Part shown: one piece after another, positions 33,812 through 42,654 of the stretch
Layout: every line of letters begins with the position of its first letter
Position numbering within the stretch: the first letter of the stretch is position 1
NCBI GenBank assembly: GCA_025928155.1
Contig: JAICKC010000006.1
Coordinates: 1 to 64,000 of the forward strand
Direction of reading: 5' to 3'
From: Candidatus Saccharimonadota bacterium
GTDB lineage: Bacteria; Patescibacteriota; Saccharimonadia; Saccharimonadales; UBA4665
Length of the DNA stretch: 64,000 nt
Position numbers and translations under genes: made by a program
The notes under the pieces: generated by a model
Told to the model about the DNA's origin: nothing
What the model saw: only the letters and a program-made list of their open reading frames with translations
The model's database searches: none

Positions 33812-35002
33812 ATGAGGAGTGATTTTAAAGCATTCAAGAGCGAAGAGATTGTAGATGCTCCGTTAATTATCGATGCTGTTTATGAGGCTCTTGGCGGTAG
33901 TATGGTCTACGAGCCATTGAGCAGAATGTTCAAGTGCTCTAATCAAGGTGGATTTCGCGCAGTTAAGAATGGTGAGAGTGGCTATAAATTTATCATCCTG
34001 TATTCATCGCTAGATGATCACGATTGGCCTGACTCGATCGATATTCACAGTGGAACAGTTGTCTACTATGGAGACAACAAACGTCCAGGTAACAGTATCC
34101 ATAGCACTCCTATCGGTGGTAATAAGATACTGAGGAACTATTTTGATTTTCTTCATAGCGGCTGTAGAGGGGACATCTCACCGATCTTCTTTTTCACTAA
34201 AGGCGCAAAAGCTAGGGACGTAGTATTCCGCGGGTTACTCGTACCTGGTGCAACTCATATTAGCGAGAATGAAGATCTGGTAGCAATTTGGAAGAGTAAG
34301 GAAGGAAAGCGCTTTCAAAACTATCGTGCGATCTTTACTGTACTGGATGCAGGAACAATCCATCGTAAATGGATAGATAGCTTAGCGAGTGGTAAGCCTA
34401 GCTCGCAATATGCCCCAAAGAGTTGGCTAGAGTGGAAGGCGTCTAGCTCACCGCCTAGGGCTCTCATCACTGAGCGGATAGCGACCCACAGAAGCAAAAG
34501 CGAGCAGCTTCCTAGTACTGCGTCGGACACGTACTTGCTTGAACAGATTCACACTAGTTTCACCAGTGATCCTTTTAGCTTTGAGAAGTGTGCCGCCGAA
34601 CTTGTTAAGCTTATGGATAAAAATGTTGTCTCGTATGAATTAACTAGAAAGAGCAGAGATGGAGGTATTGATGCTCATGCGGAATATCGAATAGGCCTCT
34701 CGTCGAATAGTATAAAGGTGAGTTGTGCTATAGAGGCGAAATGTTACCGTCCTGACACGCCAGTTGGCGTAAAAGGTACCTCTAGATTAATTTCGCGATT
34801 AAAAAATCGTGAGTTTGGCGTGCTGGTGACTACTTCCTATGTAGATCAACAAGCGTACAAGGAAATTATTGAAGATGGTCACCCCGTTATTATCATGTCC
34901 GGTGTAGATATCGTTAATATCTTGAAATCCTCCGGTGTCAGCTCACCCGAGCTTCTTACGCAATGGCTAAAGAGCTTCTTGTCTAATGCTGGGTCAGGAT
35001 GA
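33812..35002 (+). CDS. AspBHI/Mrr-like restriction endonuclease
   Basis: 396 residues. N-terminal part (about 120-225) has FRGLLVPGATHISENEDLVA and RFQNYRAIFTVLD, resembling the AspBHI-type N-terminal domain of modification-sensing endonucleases. The C-terminal domain (about 245-390) is Mrr-like: FEKCAAELVKLM, catalytic SRDGGIDAHAEY (D-G-G-I-D) and CAIEAKCY (E-x-K, usually Q/E-x-K). So the PD-(D/E)XK active site is complete. TATAAT 8 nt before ATG suggests a leaderless message. It converges with the receiver-like gene (20-bp overlap). Cutting of foreign or differently methylated DNA is the likely role. Confidence 0.85.
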   Translation: MRSDFKAFKSEEIVDAPLIIDAVYEALGGSMVYEPLSRMFKCSNQGGFRAVKNGESGYKFIILYSSLDDHDWPDSIDIHSGTVVYYGDNKRPGNSIHSTPIGGNKILRNYFDFLHSGCRGDISPIFFFTKGAKARDVVFRGLLVPGATHISENEDLVAIWKSKEGKRFQNYRAIFTVLDAGTIHRKWIDSLASGKPSSQYAPKSWLEWKASSSPPRALITERIATHRSKSEQLPSTASDTYLLEQIHTSFTSDPFSFEKCAAELVKLMDKNVVSYELTRKSRDGGIDAHAEYRIGLSSNSIKVSCAIEAKCYRPDTPVGVKGTSRLISRLKNREFGVLVTTSYVDQQAYKEIIEDGHPVIIMSGVDIVNILKSSGVSSPELLTQWLKSFLSNAGSG

Positions 35003-36209
35003 CTCGCCCCGGCCTTGAGGTATAGGATGCTATCCGCTGCTGCAATTCAATAACCACATTATCCCTAAACCTAAACCATATGTCGTTGGTGGAAATTTCA
35101 GCTACTTCTTCCTTGGTCTTCGCGACTATAGATGCGAGATTTATGATTAATCTCCAGCTGTCATTTTCAAGAGTAAACGAACCGTTGAGTTCGTAGGTCT
35201 TGAGCTTACCAGATGTATGACTGTTGGCGCTTGGCAAAAGTACTCCGTGCACAAAGTGGTGAAAATCATTATTATTTTGCGCGACATCGCATAATGCCGT
35301 CACGTCTATCATGACTGCGGTTCTTTCTGTTCCCTTGACTAGTCCGTCACAGTAGTCTTTGTCCACTTTGATCACGCAACCTGGACCGACGCGACCACCT
35401 GTATTGGGATTGATTGTGAGAGTTGCATTTATGTCATTCATTGCTTGAGCATCACATCGTGCTGCACTGTTGATCACGGCATTGTAGCTAGAATAATCCT
35501 CACCGACCAAGGCTGTGTCGATGGTACCCTTTAGGGAATCATTCAGTGTTAGCAAGGCATGTAGGCTTGTGTCATTTGAAGTACTGCCAGATTGCGCGAA
35601 GCTAAGCGCATTTATTTTTCCTGATACGGTATCTTGGGTTTCATTTGCAGAAATAAGATCACGCAAGAAAGATGAAGTAACTCCACTGATCTTTCTTTCC
35701 CAAAAAGTAAAAAGTCCAAATTTGTCAGCATCTTTGAGACCTGCGTTAAGACGATCATTTATGGCTGACGAGAGGTAGCTCGTCGGGGTGCTCGGGTCTG
35801 CACACTCATTCTTGTCTATTACGATAGGCTCAATACATGGATAAAAGTCACTTCCACGCTCCTTGAGTAGTTTTATGAATTCTTGCCCTAAAGTTGTAAG
35901 CTGTGCAGACCATATGACTAGGACATAAAAACTACTTGGTTCTACAACGCGATTCAAGCAGGTTAGGGCAAGGTTGGCTTTTTCGGTTTCGCTTCCTGCG
36001 CCTATCAGTGGATCAAGCCCTAAGTCTAAAAAAACTAGCCTAGCGTTAGGGCATTTAGGAACGTCTGTTAGGTCACCTACCCCAGTAAAGTGGTAAAAAT
36101 ATGAAGACACCCTTTCTTTATTCAGTGCCTTACTAATTGCAAACCCTTGATCTTCATCATTATCTATAATTACAACGCGGTTTAGTTCGGATAGTGACTG
36201 GAGATCCAT
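34983..36209 (-). CDS. Receiver-like protein of the restriction cluster
   Basis: 408 residues. The first 125 resemble a response-regulator receiver: VVIIDNDEDQGFAISKAL gives the acidic pair, ARLVFLDLGLD the phospho-acceptor-like Asp, and VLVIWSAQ the Ser/Thr strand. The Lys strand is unclear, so it may be atypical. The remaining 280 residues form a domain I do not recognise, with no DNA-binding motif. It starts 6 bp after the tandem GHKL ATPase stop and is surely co-transcribed. This suggests the ATPase, with a kinase-like C-terminal domain, signals to or through it. Confidence 0.72.
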   Translation of the reverse strand: MDLQSLSELNRVVIIDNDEDQGFAISKALNKERVSSYFYHFTGVGDLTDVPKCPNARLVFLDLGLDPLIGAGSETEKANLALTCLNRVVEPSSFYVLVIWSAQLTTLGQEFIKLLKERGSDFYPCIEPIVIDKNECADPSTPTSYLSSAINDRLNAGLKDADKFGLFTFWERKISGVTSSFLRDLISANETQDTVSGKINALSFAQSGSTSNDTSLHALLTLNDSLKGTIDTALVGEDYSSYNAVINSAARCDAQAMNDINATLTINPNTGGRVGPGCVIKVDKDYCDGLVKGTERTAVMIDVTALCDVAQNNNDFHHFVHGVLLPSANSHTSGKLKTYELNGSFTLENDSWRLIINLASIVAKTKEEVAEISTNDIWFRFRDNVVIELQQRIASYTSRPGRVILTQH

Positions 36210-36215
36210 ATCAGA

Positions 36216-38387
36216 CTATCTCTCTTTTTTGAGTATTAATTCAATGATCGCGCCATTGGCAAACTCGTTAGGTAGCTCGTCGACTTCGCTTGCACTTCGC
36301 TGTATGATTTTGCCCCCGTGCATACGCATGGTTTCACTTGCTATATGCAGGCCTAGGCCTTGCCCTCCGATAACTTTATCGGTAAAGAAGGGCTGTAATG
36401 CGTCTTCGAAAGGAATACTGAAGCCGTTCCCGTTGTCTGCAATGACTATTCCAACCTCATGCTCATATTCTTTAAGCGAAACAAATATCTTAGGCTCTTC
36501 TATCTCGTATTTATTGAGCCAATATATTGAGTTGTCAAAGATGTTGATCATTACTCCGACTATATTGTTTAACGATAGTTTTGCCTCTGTGTCTTGATGG
36601 TTGGCGTATTGCCTAATAAGGTCTATCTTATGGGCCTTTAATCTGAACTCTACATTCATCAGAGCAACGTCTACGGCCTTTTTTACACTTGTCTGCTTTA
36701 TGTCAGTTGAAGCAATCGCTGCGTAGCTTTTAACGATGTCGGAGATACCTTCAATTTGGATCCTCAAATTGTCAATATCAACTTCTGGAAGCTCAATGCT
36801 ACCTCTTAGCCGGGATAGTCTCTTGTCTACCTCATGCACAACGATTCCAAAGCTTAGACCCATGTTCGAGCTTTTAAGCAATATCTCGTTCATCCTTATG
36901 TACTGTTCTTCAATCTCGTCGAGTTGCACCACGCATCCTCTCAAAAAGCCTTCTTTGCCTGCGAAGTCTACGCCAGCAAGATTTTCGCTTAGACTCTCTT
37001 TAAGATCCTCGACAGCATCTACGACTCGCTTTTCTGTGACTTTTTTGCCGGCCGATCGAACTTTTTTGATGGCTTCCTTATCCTTGATTCTTACCGTGCC
37101 AATAAGATCGACAACGTATCTTACGGCGTCGGCGAATGTTTTGTATGCTTCATTGTCTACGAAGCCTTCTCGGTTAGTCTTCTCGATCAGTCCCCGACTA
37201 GACTTTCGGTCTAAGGAAGCTGCACCAAGGATATTGCGGTTGCCAATTTGCCTTACTGGGTTATTGATACGCCTCTTGTCTAAATCAAGCCAGTCATTTC
37301 CCGCCTCACCGTAGTCGTATATTCTTAGCCGATCGCGATATACTCTAATGCCGCCATTTTTTGCTAGATAGCTCTTTAACTGGGGTGATATTTCAGGTAT
37401 GAAACGGAGTGTGTCACTGTCTAGGTCAAATACGTATGCGTAGAATTCTATTGTCCCCACGCCCTTATCAGTCAAGTTGACGCCCTCAGGCATCTCTCCG
37501 GAGCCTCTGCCGACTTCAATCTTATCTTTTTTGTCTTTCTGAATATCCGCTAGAGAGATCATTCTTGACGGAACATCAATATCCTCCCAAGGTTTGAATT
37601 TCATTTCAAACATAGTGATTGCATCACCTTCAACACGGCAATGAACTTCCCAGAGTGCTGCACGATGGATATCCTCGAGAGTGATTCCTTTCTGCTTCCA
37701 CTTGCTTTCTCGATCTTTGTCATCTAGCTCAAGCTCGACAGAAGGTGTGAATGAGTCATCACTATCAAATGGAGACATTAGCGTGACCACATCTTCTACA
37801 AAATCCTTATACATCTTTTGTGTCCAATTTTGCTTGAGGCCACTAATAGTTATCTGTGTCCCATGGTTGTCACCTATGAATAACTCAGGCTTCCGTTCTT
37901 CAACAATAATTCCTGCCTCATCCAGGTACTTGTTGGCTTCAAAATCTTCCCAGTCAATGAAGATACGAATTTCCTTAGGAGCATTTGAGCTTCTAGTTAT
38001 CAATTCAACTTTACTTCCAATCTTATGTGCGCCAAAGCGCCCCACACCCTTTTCTCCGATTGGAAGACGTTTTGGACGTATAAAGTCAAAGTCGAACGTG
38101 GCTTGTTCACCCTCTTCGAGAAGCTTGTTTTTAAAATCGGCACCAGGTTCAAGCCATACATTCAATACCGTATCAAGAGTCATTCCAACTCCATCGTCCC
38201 AAATGGATATTTTTCCTTTTTTGCTGTCATTAATGTTTACACAGCTAATTAGGCATCTTGACGCGTCGGCATCGTAGGCGTTTTTCACAAGCTCGCTTAT
38301 GGCGATGTTCTCGTTTCGAATCAACTGATCGCCTAATTGAAGCAACATGCGTGCTCTTGGTCTAAATACGTTGGTAGGGGTTGTCAT
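36216..38387 (-). CDS. Tandem GHKL ATPase (MORC/Hsp90-like plus histidine-kinase-like)
   Basis: 723 residues with two Bergerat folds. N-terminal: AISELVKNAYDADA (N box), ISIWDDGVGMTLD (G1), GEKGVGRFGAHKIG (G2), as in Hsp90/MutL/MORC ATPases. The middle carries an S5-like transducer and a helical region. C-terminal: NNIVGVMINIFDNSIYWL, VIADNGNGFS, and GGQGLGLHIASETMRMHGG, a kinase-type HATPase with all ATP-lid glycines. The His-box before it (FGIVVHEVDKRLSRLRG) resembles a dimerisation helix with a phospho-accepting His. ATGA overlap with the methyltransferase shows co-translation. It probably couples DNA state to the receiver-like partner. Confidence 0.82.
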   Translation of the reverse strand: MTTPTNVFRPRARMLLQLGDQLIRNENIAISELVKNAYDADASRCLISCVNINDSKKGKISIWDDGVGMTLDTVLNVWLEPGADFKNKLLEEGEQATFDFDFIRPKRLPIGEKGVGRFGAHKIGSKVELITRSSNAPKEIRIFIDWEDFEANKYLDEAGIIVEERKPELFIGDNHGTQITISGLKQNWTQKMYKDFVEDVVTLMSPFDSDDSFTPSVELELDDKDRESKWKQKGITLEDIHRAALWEVHCRVEGDAITMFEMKFKPWEDIDVPSRMISLADIQKDKKDKIEVGRGSGEMPEGVNLTDKGVGTIEFYAYVFDLDSDTLRFIPEISPQLKSYLAKNGGIRVYRDRLRIYDYGEAGNDWLDLDKRRINNPVRQIGNRNILGAASLDRKSSRGLIEKTNREGFVDNEAYKTFADAVRYVVDLIGTVRIKDKEAIKKVRSAGKKVTEKRVVDAVEDLKESLSENLAGVDFAGKEGFLRGCVVQLDEIEEQYIRMNEILLKSSNMGLSFGIVVHEVDKRLSRLRGSIELPEVDIDNLRIQIEGISDIVKSYAAIASTDIKQTSVKKAVDVALMNVEFRLKAHKIDLIRQYANHQDTEAKLSLNNIVGVMINIFDNSIYWLNKYEIEEPKIFVSLKEYEHEVGIVIADNGNGFSIPFEDALQPFFTDKVIGGQGLGLHIASETMRMHGGKIIQRSASEVDELPNEFANGAIIELILKKER

Positions 38388-39607
38388 CTAATATTTGCCT
38401 TTATCTCTGTGGCTATAGCTCTAGCTAGAAGTACGGGGACGGCATTGCCGATCTGTTTGTATCTCGAGTTCCGTGGGCCTTCGAATTTATAATCGTCGGG
38501 GAATGTCTGCAGTCGAGCGGCCTCCCGGATACTCAGAGAGCGGTTTTGCTTCTGATCAGGATGTATGTAGTAGTGCCCATCTCGTCCGATATGAGCAACG
38601 ATGGTGTGCGAGCCGCTCGCTTTCTCGTCTACGACTTTAAAACGATCCAGAAAACTACTTTGGTTCTTGTGAGTTTTAAGGTTGTCAGGGAGATTGTTGT
38701 ATCTAAGGTTATCTCCCTTGTCCCTTAACTCTACCGCATATCTGTATATTTCTAAATCACGAGCGTTATGCGGCCTTGTTCGGTGGTCGATCAGAAGGTT
38801 GAAATCTTTTGAGGTAACCCCAAGCTCTTCAAGCAGTAGATTACGATCCTTTCTCTCGGTCAGTTCATGTCCGCCTCCTGCTTGGAGCGAAGGAAGATCA
38901 GAAAGGACGTCCTTTACAATGTAATCTCTTTCAATCGGTGAGGGCAGCGGATAAGAACTCAGCCCAGATTTATCATTCCACCCTATAAGGATAACGCGGC
39001 GACGGTTTTGGGGGACACCGTAGTCAACTGCATTTAAGATCTTGTAGTCAGTTTCATAGCCTGCGCGCTTCATGAGTTTACGCATATCCTTGAGGTATTG
39101 GCCGCCACCGGCCGACACGAGGCCTGGAACATTTTCGAAGACGAGTACTTTAGGTTGGAATGCTTTCAAGAACTCAACATAATATTTGTACAGATAGTTT
39201 CGGTCGTCCTTTTTCATGCGATTGATGTCACGGGCACGGCCAATGTATGAATATGCTTGGCATGGAGGACCGCCAACGACTAGGTCAATTCGCCGGTCTC
39301 CGACGATCTGTTTTAGCTTAGCTATTGTATCTTCGTAGTTATCATCAATTTTTTCACATATAACGGAATCTGCCACATTCTGCATCTTATATCCTTTTAT
39401 AATTTCGTCGAGTGTAATGTCGCCCATGATGTAGCTTCTATAAACGTCCAGTAGGTTACGCTTACGCAGCTCGTGGTAGATCATCCTAGTGCGTAGGGTG
39501 TTTGCTGCATGCTTATCCATCTCTACGTGGCCTATCATTGTATATCCGGACTGAATAAAACCTTCCGAGAGGCCACCAGCACCGGCAAACAGATCAATCA
39601 CGTTCAT
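38384..39607 (-). CDS. C5 cytosine DNA methyltransferase (Dcm family)
   Basis: 407 residues. Motif I DLFAGAGGLSEGF, motif IV VVGGPPCQAYS with the catalytic Cys, motif VI VFENVPG, motif VIII PQNRRRVILIG and motif X QIGNAVPVLLA are all present, so it should be active. The target-recognition region is about residues 230-345. It probably protects host DNA from the AspBHI/Mrr-like nuclease, or marks the site the nuclease reads. First gene of the three-gene minus-strand run. Confidence 0.93.
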   Translation of the reverse strand: MNVIDLFAGAGGLSEGFIQSGYTMIGHVEMDKHAANTLRTRMIYHELRKRNLLDVYRSYIMGDITLDEIIKGYKMQNVADSVICEKIDDNYEDTIAKLKQIVGDRRIDLVVGGPPCQAYSYIGRARDINRMKKDDRNYLYKYYVEFLKAFQPKVLVFENVPGLVSAGGGQYLKDMRKLMKRAGYETDYKILNAVDYGVPQNRRRVILIGWNDKSGLSSYPLPSPIERDYIVKDVLSDLPSLQAGGGHELTERKDRNLLLEELGVTSKDFNLLIDHRTRPHNARDLEIYRYAVELRDKGDNLRYNNLPDNLKTHKNQSSFLDRFKVVDEKASGSHTIVAHIGRDGHYYIHPDQKQNRSLSIREAARLQTFPDDYKFEGPRNSRYKQIGNAVPVLLARAIATEIKANIR

Positions 39608-39704
39608 GTTATGAGTTTACCAGGCCGCCATATACGCCGTCCAGGGCATAAGCTTTTCCCTTCGAATTATAGGATTATAGTTTCGCCGGTTTTGTCTCGA
39701 TTTG

Positions 39705-40835
39705 CTATATATTTCCCCCGTTCTGGTGATGGCTGCGCATTCTGGAGTGTTTACTAATTAGCTTTATAAGCTCATCCTCCTGCTCGTATGCACGCAGCCG
39801 TCCGCTAAGATAACCAAGTCGATAGTGTATCCCATCGCTCATGAGTCGCCAGTTGGTGTCCTCGAGTGTTGTGCTAATGGTTTTCTTAAGTATCTTTGTA
39901 CTGTCGTAATCATCGCGAGAGGGCTTACTATCGAGGCAGCTAAAGCCAATGGTGACATCACGCCCTATTTCCGGCCTATCCAGGCTGAACTCTATGTAGT
40001 CAGCTTTTTCTAGCTCTGGAGCGAGCGTGGTCGAAAGCTCGGTAATCTTGAGTTTCTTCAGAGCTGCCACGGCATCGTAGATGTGCTTATTGTCTTCCTT
40101 TTCTTTCCATTCTCTGCCAAGCTGTGCCATCCCCTCGTAACGCGACTTGCCATCGCGAAGCTCTTGCCGTGCCTTCTCATCGTGGAGGCAGTAGATCATC
40201 CTATCCCTTTCAAAGTCTGAGTCGGCCTCGCGTTCCTTGACTGTGAGGTCTAACCTGTCTTTGTAAGTATGGCCGCATGCTGGGCAGGTATAGGTGGTAG
40301 TGAGTAACTTTTCTTTGCGGGTGTCTTTTTCTATCATTTCAGCTTTACACTTTGGGCAATAAGTTTTGTGGCGTTCTAGTTGTGAGCCATCATACCAACA
40401 CGCAGTGTTCTTTTTGCAGTGAGGGCAGGTAAGCGTAAATAGAACTTCTTCGGGTTCGCCCAAAGAGTCCTTATGATGAAGCATCTTGCCCGTAATGCGC
40501 AGCCCGGTTTTACCGCAGTGTCGACACACTGGTTCGTTGGTGAGACGGGCAGTGGCAATCTGCGCGTCCTTGGCTTTGTCTTGGGCCATCATTTCATCTA
40601 CGCGCTTACTGCGCATGTCATATCGATCGAGTAAGTCATTACCCACAAAGACCACATAGAAAAGGTTTAGGTATAGCGTTGCGCGGTCTGAGTCTTTTGG
40701 CTCATCGGGTAGAATCCTGAAAAACTCATGATACGCCCTCTCGAAATACTCCTGGTCTATGCGGCCCGACATGACCGTCGTGCGGTCATAGATACCTTCA
40801 TAGAACGAGCGGTCCCTAAGATGGGTGTATGTCAC
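39705..40835 (-). CDS. Multi-zinc-ribbon protein, unknown function
   Basis: 376 residues. Four CxxC pairs (CRHCGKTG, CPHCKK, CPKCKAE, CPACGHTY) between about residues 105 and 200 form two zinc ribbons. Flanks are charged and helical. It lies between the XRE controller (44 bp upstream) and the methyltransferase (97 bp downstream), in the same direction. A nucleic-acid-binding or recognition role in the restriction cluster is an inference from position and zinc ribbons. No family recognised. Confidence 0.7.
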   Translation of the reverse strand: MTYTHLRDRSFYEGIYDRTTVMSGRIDQEYFERAYHEFFRILPDEPKDSDRATLYLNLFYVVFVGNDLLDRYDMRSKRVDEMMAQDKAKDAQIATARLTNEPVCRHCGKTGLRITGKMLHHKDSLGEPEEVLFTLTCPHCKKNTACWYDGSQLERHKTYCPKCKAEMIEKDTRKEKLLTTTYTCPACGHTYKDRLDLTVKEREADSDFERDRMIYCLHDEKARQELRDGKSRYEGMAQLGREWKEKEDNKHIYDAVAALKKLKITELSTTLAPELEKADYIEFSLDRPEIGRDVTIGFSCLDSKPSRDDYDSTKILKKTISTTLEDTNWRLMSDGIHYRLGYLSGRLRAYEQEDELIKLISKHSRMRSHHQNGGNI

Positions 40836-40879
40836 ACAAGTACCTCATCGACATAGGTCGTAATTTACTTTCTGAGTGT

Positions 40880-41095
40880 CTAGAACTCGATGAGCCCTGA
40901 CGCTTTGACTTTTAGGGCTTTGCCTAACTTCTCGATGTTTTTTATCGAGGGATTGCGTACGCCACGCTCAATGCCGGAGATGTAAGTACGGTCTAGGCCG
41001 GTCATCTCGCCGAGTTTCTCTTGTGAGAGCCCGGCTTCAGTCCTCAACTGTCTAATTTTCTTACCAAGTTTTTGTTGTGCGCTTGTTCTTGCCAT
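40880..41095 (-). CDS. XRE-family regulator, C-protein-like
   Basis: 71 residues: KLGKKIRQLRTEAGLSQEKL, GEMTGLDRTYISGIERGVRN is a canonical five-helix XRE domain with nothing else. The size and place at the head of a restriction-modification cluster match controller (C) proteins that time nuclease expression. Its promoter and a start-codon-spanning inverted repeat are just upstream. Confidence 0.88.
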   Translation of the reverse strand: MARTSAQQKLGKKIRQLRTEAGLSQEKLGEMTGLDRTYISGIERGVRNPSIKNIEKLGKALKVKASGLIEF

Positions 41096-41114
41096 GGCTA
41101 AACGATGGCAAGAA
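41086..41114. repeat. 10-bp perfect inverted repeat over the XRE start codon
   Basis: TTCTTGCCAT (41086-41095) and ATGGCAAGAA (41105-41114), with 9-nt spacer. One arm is the first codons of the XRE gene. It could be an operator or an mRNA hairpin hiding the start. Confidence 0.8.
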
Positions 41115-41118
41115 GTGG

Positions 41119-41147
41119 AATATAGGTCTACGGAGTATAAGTCACAA
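41119..41147 (-). promoter_or_regulatory. Promoter of XRE/restriction-modification operon
   Basis: On the minus strand TTGTGA (-35), 17-bp spacer, TATATT (-10). The spacer holds GACT..ACTC, a C-box-like half-site pattern, 24 nt before the XRE start. Confidence 0.6.
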
Positions 41148-41215
41148 TATGTTTGTTTTTAATCTGTTAGTATGATAATAATTAAATCGAGACAATACAC
41201 TAAACTGGAGATGAT

Positions 41216-41764
41216 ATGAAATGGTTCAAAAGACACAAGATACTAACCGTAATTCTAATAGTCGTTGTCCTCGCAGTTGTTGCTTCTGCAGCAGGCGGTG
41301 GTAAGCCGAGCACAAGCCCGGCGAGCAGTACTAAGAAGGCAAACGTCGCTCGAACCACTAATCCAGTCGCTAGAATCGGTGAGACTACTCGAGATGGTAA
41401 GTTTGAGTTTATGGTTAAGGCCATAGAATGTGGCAAAACGGTTGTTGGACCAAATCAATATCTCCAAAAGACTGCACAAGGGCAATACTGCCTCGTAACA
41501 CTCAACATTAAAAACATTGGTGATCGGCAGCAATACTTCTCCGAAGGCGACCAGAAGCTACTCAATAGTGCAGGGCAGCAGTATTCGCCTGACTCAACTG
41601 CCACGCTCTACAACAGTGATAACAGTGACACATTCCTGGCTCAGATAAATCCTGGTAATAGCGTTGAAGGTGTACTCGTGTTCGATATACCTAAGGACCA
41701 GATACCCACGACCGCCGAGTTGCATGACAGTTCATTTTCTGGCGGCGCGAAAGTCACCCTGTAG
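41216..41764 (+). CDS. Secreted/anchored DUF4352 protein
   Basis: 182 residues. One N-terminal membrane helix (about 8-26), an A/S/T/K linker, then a DUF4352-like immunoglobulin-fold domain: GQYCLVTLNIKNIGDRQQYF, QKLLNSAGQQYSPDS, INPGNSVEGVLVFDIPKD. GGAG lies 5 nt before ATG. Found in mobile elements and surface loci of many Gram-positives; function unknown. It is divergent from the XRE gene. Confidence 0.82.
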   Translation: MKWFKRHKILTVILIVVVLAVVASAAGGGKPSTSPASSTKKANVARTTNPVARIGETTRDGKFEFMVKAIECGKTVVGPNQYLQKTAQGQYCLVTLNIKNIGDRQQYFSEGDQKLLNSAGQQYSPDSTATLYNSDNSDTFLAQINPGNSVEGVLVFDIPKDQIPTTAELHDSSFSGGAKVTL

Positions 41765-41930
41765 TACTATTGGCCGACTATTGTTGATATGACTATATTC
41801 CTATACCGAGGGAAATAATTATAGACAACTGTCTAAATCGGTGTTCTTGATATAGTGAACACCCGCATCTGCACCCCGCTTCTATATGTAGCTAGCATCT
41901 GTGAGACAATGGTTCTCAAAGAGAATGACT

Positions 41931-42587
41931 ATGAGTATTGACCCGGCCGAAGTCGGATATAGAGCAGAATTATGGTGGGTGGTTAAAGAGCTGCAGAAGA
42001 ACAGGCTCATCTATAGAGGTGATCTGTTTCGATTTACCCTGGTTAATAGGTCTGGTGCGCCCGACTTCATGCAGCAGGGGGCACTAAGAGATAGTTTGCT
42101 GGAAGAGAGGGGATTAGATCGTGCCGAAGTCTTCTCTATTGGTAAGGGGTCACTATTCTACATGATCAGTGCAAATCCCAAAAAACTTACCAAGCTGTAC
42201 AACAGGCTGGTGGAGGATTTTGATTCGGTGGAAGTAGGCCTTCTTAAACGGGACGTTAAACTTTTTTTGATGTACGATAATGAGCCGCATAGCTATATCA
42301 GTATGAAACCAGGGAGAAAAACAGAATCGTTGATGAATGCTTTCTTTGAGCATGGGCCATCCGTTAGGGTAGCACTGAGCCAGCTAATGAAAATAGACAG
42401 CGACCTCGAAGGTCTCACAGATATTGGGGAAACGCTGCGTAAAATGGGTTTTAGCAAAGAAGCGAAAGAAAAGTTTTTCCCAGGTTGTGGCGCGAAGTCT
42501 ACCGGCTTTCAGCCCAATACGATAATGACTCGGCAGGAGCTCGGGGCAATATTGGACTACCGCGTTAAAACCGCGCCTCGTGCCTAG
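41931..42587 (+). CDS. Unknown 218-residue protein of the mobile element
   Basis: Soluble, mixed alpha/beta. AAAGAGA lies 7 nt before ATG 41931; ATG 41925 and a GTG at 41901 are in frame too. No motif recognised. It begins the run of plus-strand genes leading to the recombinase. Confidence 0.6.
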   Translation: MSIDPAEVGYRAELWWVVKELQKNRLIYRGDLFRFTLVNRSGAPDFMQQGALRDSLLEERGLDRAEVFSIGKGSLFYMISANPKKLTKLYNRLVEDFDSVEVGLLKRDVKLFLMYDNEPHSYISMKPGRKTESLMNAFFEHGPSVRVALSQLMKIDSDLEGLTDIGETLRKMGFSKEAKEKFFPGCGAKSTGFQPNTIMTRQELGAILDYRVKTAPRA

Positions 42588-42626
42588 TGAGCATGAGATC
42601 GTCCGGAAGCTAGACGTCCCGATACC

Positions 42627-42654
42627 ATCATGCGAGTTATCGTACTCGCATGAT
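42627..42654. promoter_or_regulatory. 11-bp perfect palindrome overlapping a start codon
   Basis: ATCATGCGAGT (42627-42637) and ACTCGCATGAT (42644-42654), spacer 6 nt. The second arm contains the ATG of the 42650 gene, so it may be an operator or a translation-blocking hairpin for the element operon. Confidence 0.75.

Noticed and set aside
36229-38277. Several plus-strand frames opposite the tandem ATPase
   Set aside because: Ser/Leu-rich antisense images; the minus strand has complete ATPase motifs.
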